Positions 60,543-64,000 of a DNA stretch of 64,000 bases are shown here, in pieces. Numbering within the stretch: the stretch's first letter is position 1; each line of letters opens with the position of its first letter. The notes under the pieces were generated by a model. It was not told the DNA's origin. It did no database searches and worked only from the letters and a program-made list of their open reading frames with translations. A program made the position numbers and the translations under genes. The stretch lies in contig CALKVA010000019.1 of the NCBI GenBank assembly GCA_937996625.1, positions 1 through 64,000 of the forward strand. The letters run 5' to 3'. This DNA comes from UBA5951 sp009936885. GTDB lineage: Bacteria; Pseudomonadota; Alphaproteobacteria; Puniceispirillales; Puniceispirillaceae.

Positions 60543-61469
60543 ATGCTACTTCCTATTTTTCATCACTACCCGCAATCACCCATCGCAGAAAAAATCCGTA
60601 TGACATTCGGTATAATGGGGATGGAATGGCAATCTGTTCATATACCGCGTATACCGCCAAAACCGTTATTAATGCCGCTTACGGGTGGCTATCGCAGAAC
60701 GCCTGTTTTGCAGTTCGGATCAGACATTTTCTGCGATAGCCAGTCTATTGCAGGTCAACTTGGATTACAAAATATTAAGCCATCTGCATATCAGCTATCC
60801 AATAAGGCTCTTGAGCTAATTCTAGGAAGCTTTGGTGAAACGATTTTATTTAGCCTTACCGTAAGGGTGGTACTTACGAGCTCCATGGGTGTTGCACCCG
60901 AAGAATTCATTAAGGATAGAGGCTCATTATATTTCGAGCCTGGATGGACGGTAGAAGAGATGAGAGATTCACTTCCCAGTATTCTAATGCAATTGCAAGC
61001 TGCCTTTGATTTAATAAATCATCATCTGCTGGAAAATGGCCCTTTTATAAATGGGGCTAGGCCCAGCTATTCTGACGCGGTTGTGCAACATTGTGTTTGG
61101 TTTTTATGTGGCCGCTGGGAAGGCGGGAATGAATTTATCAAGCCTTTTGATGCGATATGCAAGCAGCGTGAACTTATTGCATCATTTGGTCATGGAACAT
61201 CACATGATATTTCAGCAGAGCAGGCATTAGAAACGGCAATTAAAAATCCCCCCAACGCCCCAAAAGGTATAAATTGTACCTATACTGGCGGTTTGAAATA
61301 CGCACAGAAGGTAAAGATTCGTCCAAATGGCAGAACTTCTGACCCAGATGTCATAGGCGCACTTCGCTATCTCGATGAGACACTAATCATAGTCGATTAT
61401 GCGCATGAGGATGCAGGACAGGTCGCCATACATTTTCCAGTATTAGGCTATCAAATTTCAGCGCTTTGA
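60543..61469 (+). CDS. Glutathione S-transferase family protein
   Basis: 308 aa. The N-terminal thioredoxin-like GST domain begins MLLPIFHHYPQSPIAEKIRM and includes GGYRRTPVLQFGSDIFCDSQ, with SIAGQLG. The helical C-terminal domain has HLLENGPFINGARPSYSDAV (the GST D-helix Asp). A further ~100 residues (ending VIGYQ-like VLGYQISAL) extend beyond common GSTs. The substrate is unknown. AAAGGCG precedes the ATG. Confidence 0.83.
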   Translation: MLLPIFHHYPQSPIAEKIRMTFGIMGMEWQSVHIPRIPPKPLLMPLTGGYRRTPVLQFGSDIFCDSQSIAGQLGLQNIKPSAYQLSNKALELILGSFGETILFSLTVRVVLTSSMGVAPEEFIKDRGSLYFEPGWTVEEMRDSLPSILMQLQAAFDLINHHLLENGPFINGARPSYSDAVVQHCVWFLCGRWEGGNEFIKPFDAICKQRELIASFGHGTSHDISAEQALETAIKNPPNAPKGINCTYTGGLKYAQKVKIRPNGRTSDPDVIGALRYLDETLIIVDYAHEDAGQVAIHFPVLGYQISAL

Positions 61470-61486
61470 GTTTCTACATATCATGA

Positions 61487-62053
61487 TTAGCGTTTGCGCT
61501 GACCTTCTGATGACAGCTTAGATACTCTGCCTTTGAGCGTAAGCGGAATTTGGGATGCCATAAATAAGGCCGTTGCAGGGGCAAGCACAAATACTTTTAT
61601 GTTAACCCAGCCCTCATCATCCAAAGTTCTCCACGCTGCCTCGTTAGCAATAGCAAGACAAACAAAAAATAGCCCCCATCGGATAGAGAGTTTCATCCAG
61701 GTTTCATGTGTTAAACGAAACTGCTTTCCAAAAAATAATTTCATTACGGGGTAGTTTCGAGCCCATCCAAATATTAATAATCCAGCAAAGGAGACATTGA
61801 ATAGGCTGGACTGAATTTTTATGAAAATCGTTTCTTCTGTGATAAAGGCAACTGCTAAAAATATTACGGAAATTAGAGTAGAAAACAGCGGAAAGTACAA
61901 AATAGAGTTATCTTTAGCATATTGAGCGAAAATAAGAACAGCAGAGGATAAAATAGCCGCAAACGCACCAACATATAACGAGAACATGCTTGTTCCAACA
62001 AACAATGCTAACAAAGGCAGAGTCTCTAATAAAACGGATAAAAACGGTTTCAT
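61487..62053 (-). CDS. yciB: Inner-membrane septation/intracellular septation protein YciB
   Basis: 188 aa with about five membrane helices and the family tail: IRWGLFFVCLAIANEAAWR, WVNIKVFVLAPATALFMASQ, IPLTLKGR. Also called IspZ or YciB; linked to envelope synthesis and division in enterobacteria. Converges on the GST gene with 17 nt between stops. Confidence 0.9.
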   Translation of the reverse strand: MKPFLSVLLETLPLLALFVGTSMFSLYVGAFAAILSSAVLIFAQYAKDNSILYFPLFSTLISVIFLAVAFITEETIFIKIQSSLFNVSFAGLLIFGWARNYPVMKLFFGKQFRLTHETWMKLSIRWGLFFVCLAIANEAAWRTLDDEGWVNIKVFVLAPATALFMASQIPLTLKGRVSKLSSEGQRKR

Positions 62054-62292
62054 ATTCTATTGTTTTTTTAATTTCATTCATAATTGAAATAATTCCCAAT
62101 GCAGAAAAGGAAATAGCTCTGAGCCATATTGCGTGAGAACATTTAATTGGGTGGCTTGAATAGCTAAGCGCTTGGTTGCGGTCTTGAGAAATATCGTAAA
62201 ATGCTTGTCATCTGGCGTGATGCGTGTGATATATTTACCCTTGATGGAATGGCAAAAAATTCAGTCTTTAATCATGTTTTTGGAGAAAAATT

Positions 62293-62604
62293 GTGTCAAA
62301 TTTATTAGATGATGATTCGTTAGAAGCGTTAAAAATTGACCTTAAAAACTGGTCATTTCAAGCTGATAGTAAGGCTATGAGCAGGGCGTTAAAATTTAAT
62401 GGTTTCGGTTCTGCAATGGGTTTCATGATGCAGGTTGCGATTATAGCTGATAAAATGAATCATCATCCTGAATGGTCAAATGTCTATAGTACGGTGACGA
62501 TAAACCTTACCACCCATGATGCTGGCGGGATTACGAGTTTGGATGAAGCGCTTGCAAAAAAAATTGATAAAATTGCGCTTCAATTAGGTGCAACCAGCCT
62601 CTAA
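62293..62604 (+). CDS. phhB: Pterin-4a-carbinolamine dehydratase
   Basis: 103 aa with the active-site motif DKMNHHPEWSNVYSTVTIN and FGSAMGFMMQVAIIADK. Dehydrates 4a-hydroxytetrahydrobiopterin (also the DCoH fold). Start is a GTG at 62293 with TGGAG 8 nt upstream. The 239-bp gap before it has no recognised element. No phenylalanine hydroxylase gene is adjacent here. The stop overlaps the next start (TAATG). Confidence 0.93.
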   Translation: MSNLLDDDSLEALKIDLKNWSFQADSKAMSRALKFNGFGSAMGFMMQVAIIADKMNHHPEWSNVYSTVTINLTTHDAGGITSLDEALAKKIDKIALQLGATSL

Positions 62605-63359
62605 TGTCAGAGTTCGCTGCTGAATATTATTGGATAATTATTGTAACATCATTCTTCCTTGCGGGCATTGTAAAAGGAACACTTGGTCTAGGGCTTCCAA
62701 CCGTTGCCATTACACTTCTTACCTTTTTTATACCGCCTGTTGACGCGGTCATGATGAACGTAATTCCTGTTTTGCTTTTAAATAGCTGGCAATATTATCA
62801 GGCTAAAGACCATCTTTTTGTGATAAAAAAATATTGGCGGCTTGCTGCATGGATGATGGCAAGTTTGGCGGTTTTTTCATTTGTTACGGTGCATTTATCA
62901 AATGAGTTTATTAAGCTATGGATTGGCGTTGGTATATTAAGTTTTTTTATAACAAATATCAGAAGTGGTGGATGGCATATTCCACCAGAAAAAATGAGAA
63001 AATGGCAACCGATTGTTGGGGGTGTCTCTGGCTTTGTAGGTGGCCCGACAGTACTTTGGGCTATCCCGCTTACGATTTACCTTATATCTGCCAAAATTCC
63101 TAAGCGGGAATTTGTTGATACCATGGGATTTTTGTTGCTGGTAGGATGTTTACCTGTCATTTTCGGATATGTATCAACCGAAGTTTTTGTTTTTTCTGAG
63201 ATGTGGTTTCCCAGTTTGGTTGTAACATTAGTGGCAACAATTGGATTTATTCTTGGCCAATTAATTAGAGATAAAATATCAACTGACTTATTCAGAAAAT
63301 TATTATTGTGGATGTTTTTTATTATGGGAATACGAATGATAGCCGAAGCTCTTTTATAA
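62604..63359 (+). CDS. TauE/SafE-family permease
   Basis: 251 aa with about eight hydrophobic helices. Family motifs are near the N-terminus (LAGIVKGTLGLGLPTVAITL) and centre (GGVSGFVGGPTVLWAIPLTI). Members export sulfite, sulfonates or other organic anions; the substrate is unknown. It is translationally coupled to phhB (1-nt overlap) and followed at 14 nt by an EamA gene. Confidence 0.88.
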   Translation: MSEFAAEYYWIIIVTSFFLAGIVKGTLGLGLPTVAITLLTFFIPPVDAVMMNVIPVLLLNSWQYYQAKDHLFVIKKYWRLAAWMMASLAVFSFVTVHLSNEFIKLWIGVGILSFFITNIRSGGWHIPPEKMRKWQPIVGGVSGFVGGPTVLWAIPLTIYLISAKIPKREFVDTMGFLLLVGCLPVIFGYVSTEVFVFSEMWFPSLVVTLVATIGFILGQLIRDKISTDLFRKLLLWMFFIMGIRMIAEALL

Positions 63360-63373
63360 AAAAAGGTAACACA

Positions 63374-64000
63374 GATGAATAATAAAGCGTGGTTATTATT
63401 ATTTCTTTTATCATTCATATGGGGTGGGTCTTTCTATTTTATTGGTGAGGGCGTTCGGTATGTCCCGCCGCTAACACTTGTCTGGTATAGAATTCTGTTT
63501 GCTGGGATTGCCTTATATATACTTCTTTTATGGCGGCGGCAAAAATTACCAACTCAATTTGATTTCTGGTTTTGTATTTCCATAATGGTACTATTGAATA
63601 ATATTATTCCATTTACGCTCATTGCCTGGGGTCAAAAGACAATAAGCGGGGGTCTGGCGGCGATTTTAAATTCTAATACTGCATTTGCAGCGGTTTTTAT
63701 TGCAGCAATATTCATTCCCTCAGAGCCATTAGATGCAAGACGAGTAATAGGCACTCTAATTGGTATTATAGGCGTGATTTTAGTGATTGGCATGGACTCC
63801 TTAACAGAAATCACACTTGCATCTTTAAGCCAGTTCGCCATATTGCTTGCCACTATTAGTTATGCGTTAGGAAGCGTGTGGGGTAAAACACGTCTCTCAA
63901 GCTACAAGCCACTGGATATTGCCTGCGGAACATTGCTGGTTGGATCTGTAATTGTTGCACCAATTATGGTTTTGGCAGATGGCATACCAGATCTAGAGGC
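63374..64000 (+). CDS. EamA/DMT-family transporter (cut by window end)
   Basis: Open frame from ATG 63374 to the window end (209 codons, no stop), hence partial. It starts MNNKAWLLLFLLSFIWGGSF, with YVPPLTLVWYRILFAGIAL. The first EamA repeat and part of the second are visible (AIFIPSEPLDARRVIGTLIG). EamA/RhaT-like drug-metabolite transporter, substrate unknown. GGTAA precedes the ATG. Minus-strand frames over the same bases are shadows. Confidence 0.85.

Overview
The window is a chromosomal segment, AT-rich by eye, from a motile Gram-negative bacterium, probably a marine alphaproteobacterium. FlgJ carries only the rod-binding domain, a system I cytochrome c maturation block is present, and the DUF952, ClpB/HtpG, methylmalonyl-CoA mutase and sulfur-handling genes suit that group. 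The flagellar set is unusual for an alphaproteobacterium. It includes FlhF, FlhG, FliA, FlgM, a DUF2802 protein and the outer-membrane ring proteins FlgP and FlgT, which are best known from polar flagella of Vibrio-type gammaproteobacteria. The taxonomic placement is an inference. I saw no rRNA, tRNA, CRISPR array, insertion sequence or phage gene.

Layout. (1) About 0.2-23.8 kb, minus strand: one long flagellar block, flgB-C-D-E-F-G-H-I-J-K-L, then pseB-C-I-F (CMP-pseudaminic acid synthesis, used to glycosylate flagellin), then a flagellin gene. Three surface-exposed structural proteins are greatly enlarged: hook FlgE (1490 aa), hook-associated FlgK (1739 aa) and flagellin (1072 aa). All three keep normal terminal domains. 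(2) 23.9-25.0 kb, plus strand: an acidic unknown protein and a small lipoprotein. (3) 25.0-29.2 kb, minus: flgP, flgT, a LysM/FimV-like exported protein, flgA, flgM, a FlgN-like gene and a DUF2802 gene. (4) 29.5-34.7 kb, plus: flhA, flhF, flhG, fliA and an unknown overlapping gene. (5) 34.7-37.3 kb: an extra hook/rod-family paralogue, a protein resembling the NHLP leader family, a Sel1-repeat exported protein and two very small genes. (6) 37.3-57.6 kb: housekeeping and metabolism, namely thiolase, a methyltransferase, transporters, carbonic anhydrase, DUF952, htpG, an exported unknown, clpB, methylmalonyl-CoA mutase, a heavy-metal/manganese exporter family protein, ferredoxin-NADP reductase and ccmE-F-G-H/I. 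(7) 58.1-64.0 kb: an exported rhodanese, a YeeE/YedE transporter, a tiny Cys-rich exported peptide, a GST-like protein, YciB/IspZ, a pterin dehydratase, a TauE/SafE permease and an EamA transporter cut by the window end.

Regulation. Several flagellar promoter regions contain sigma-54 (RpoN) elements with exact GG-N10-GC spacing: upstream of flgG, divergently between flgB and the acidic gene, and divergently between flgP and flhA. Weaker ones lie before flagellin and before the extra rod/hook paralogue. The flgB/acidic-gene pair shares a single central -12 GC, so the two promoters physically overlap. FliA and FlgM are also encoded, so a two-sigma cascade is likely. htpG has a good heat-shock type promoter.

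Most interesting points: coordinated gigantism of hook, hook-filament junction and filament proteins with internal repeat modules; the overlapping divergent sigma-54 promoters; an H-ring-like FlgP/FlgT set with a LysM-like partner; an FlhF with degenerate GTPase motifs; an NHLP-like/Sel1 pair; and an unlisted 52-aa Cys-rich exported peptide behind the YeeE sulfur transporter.
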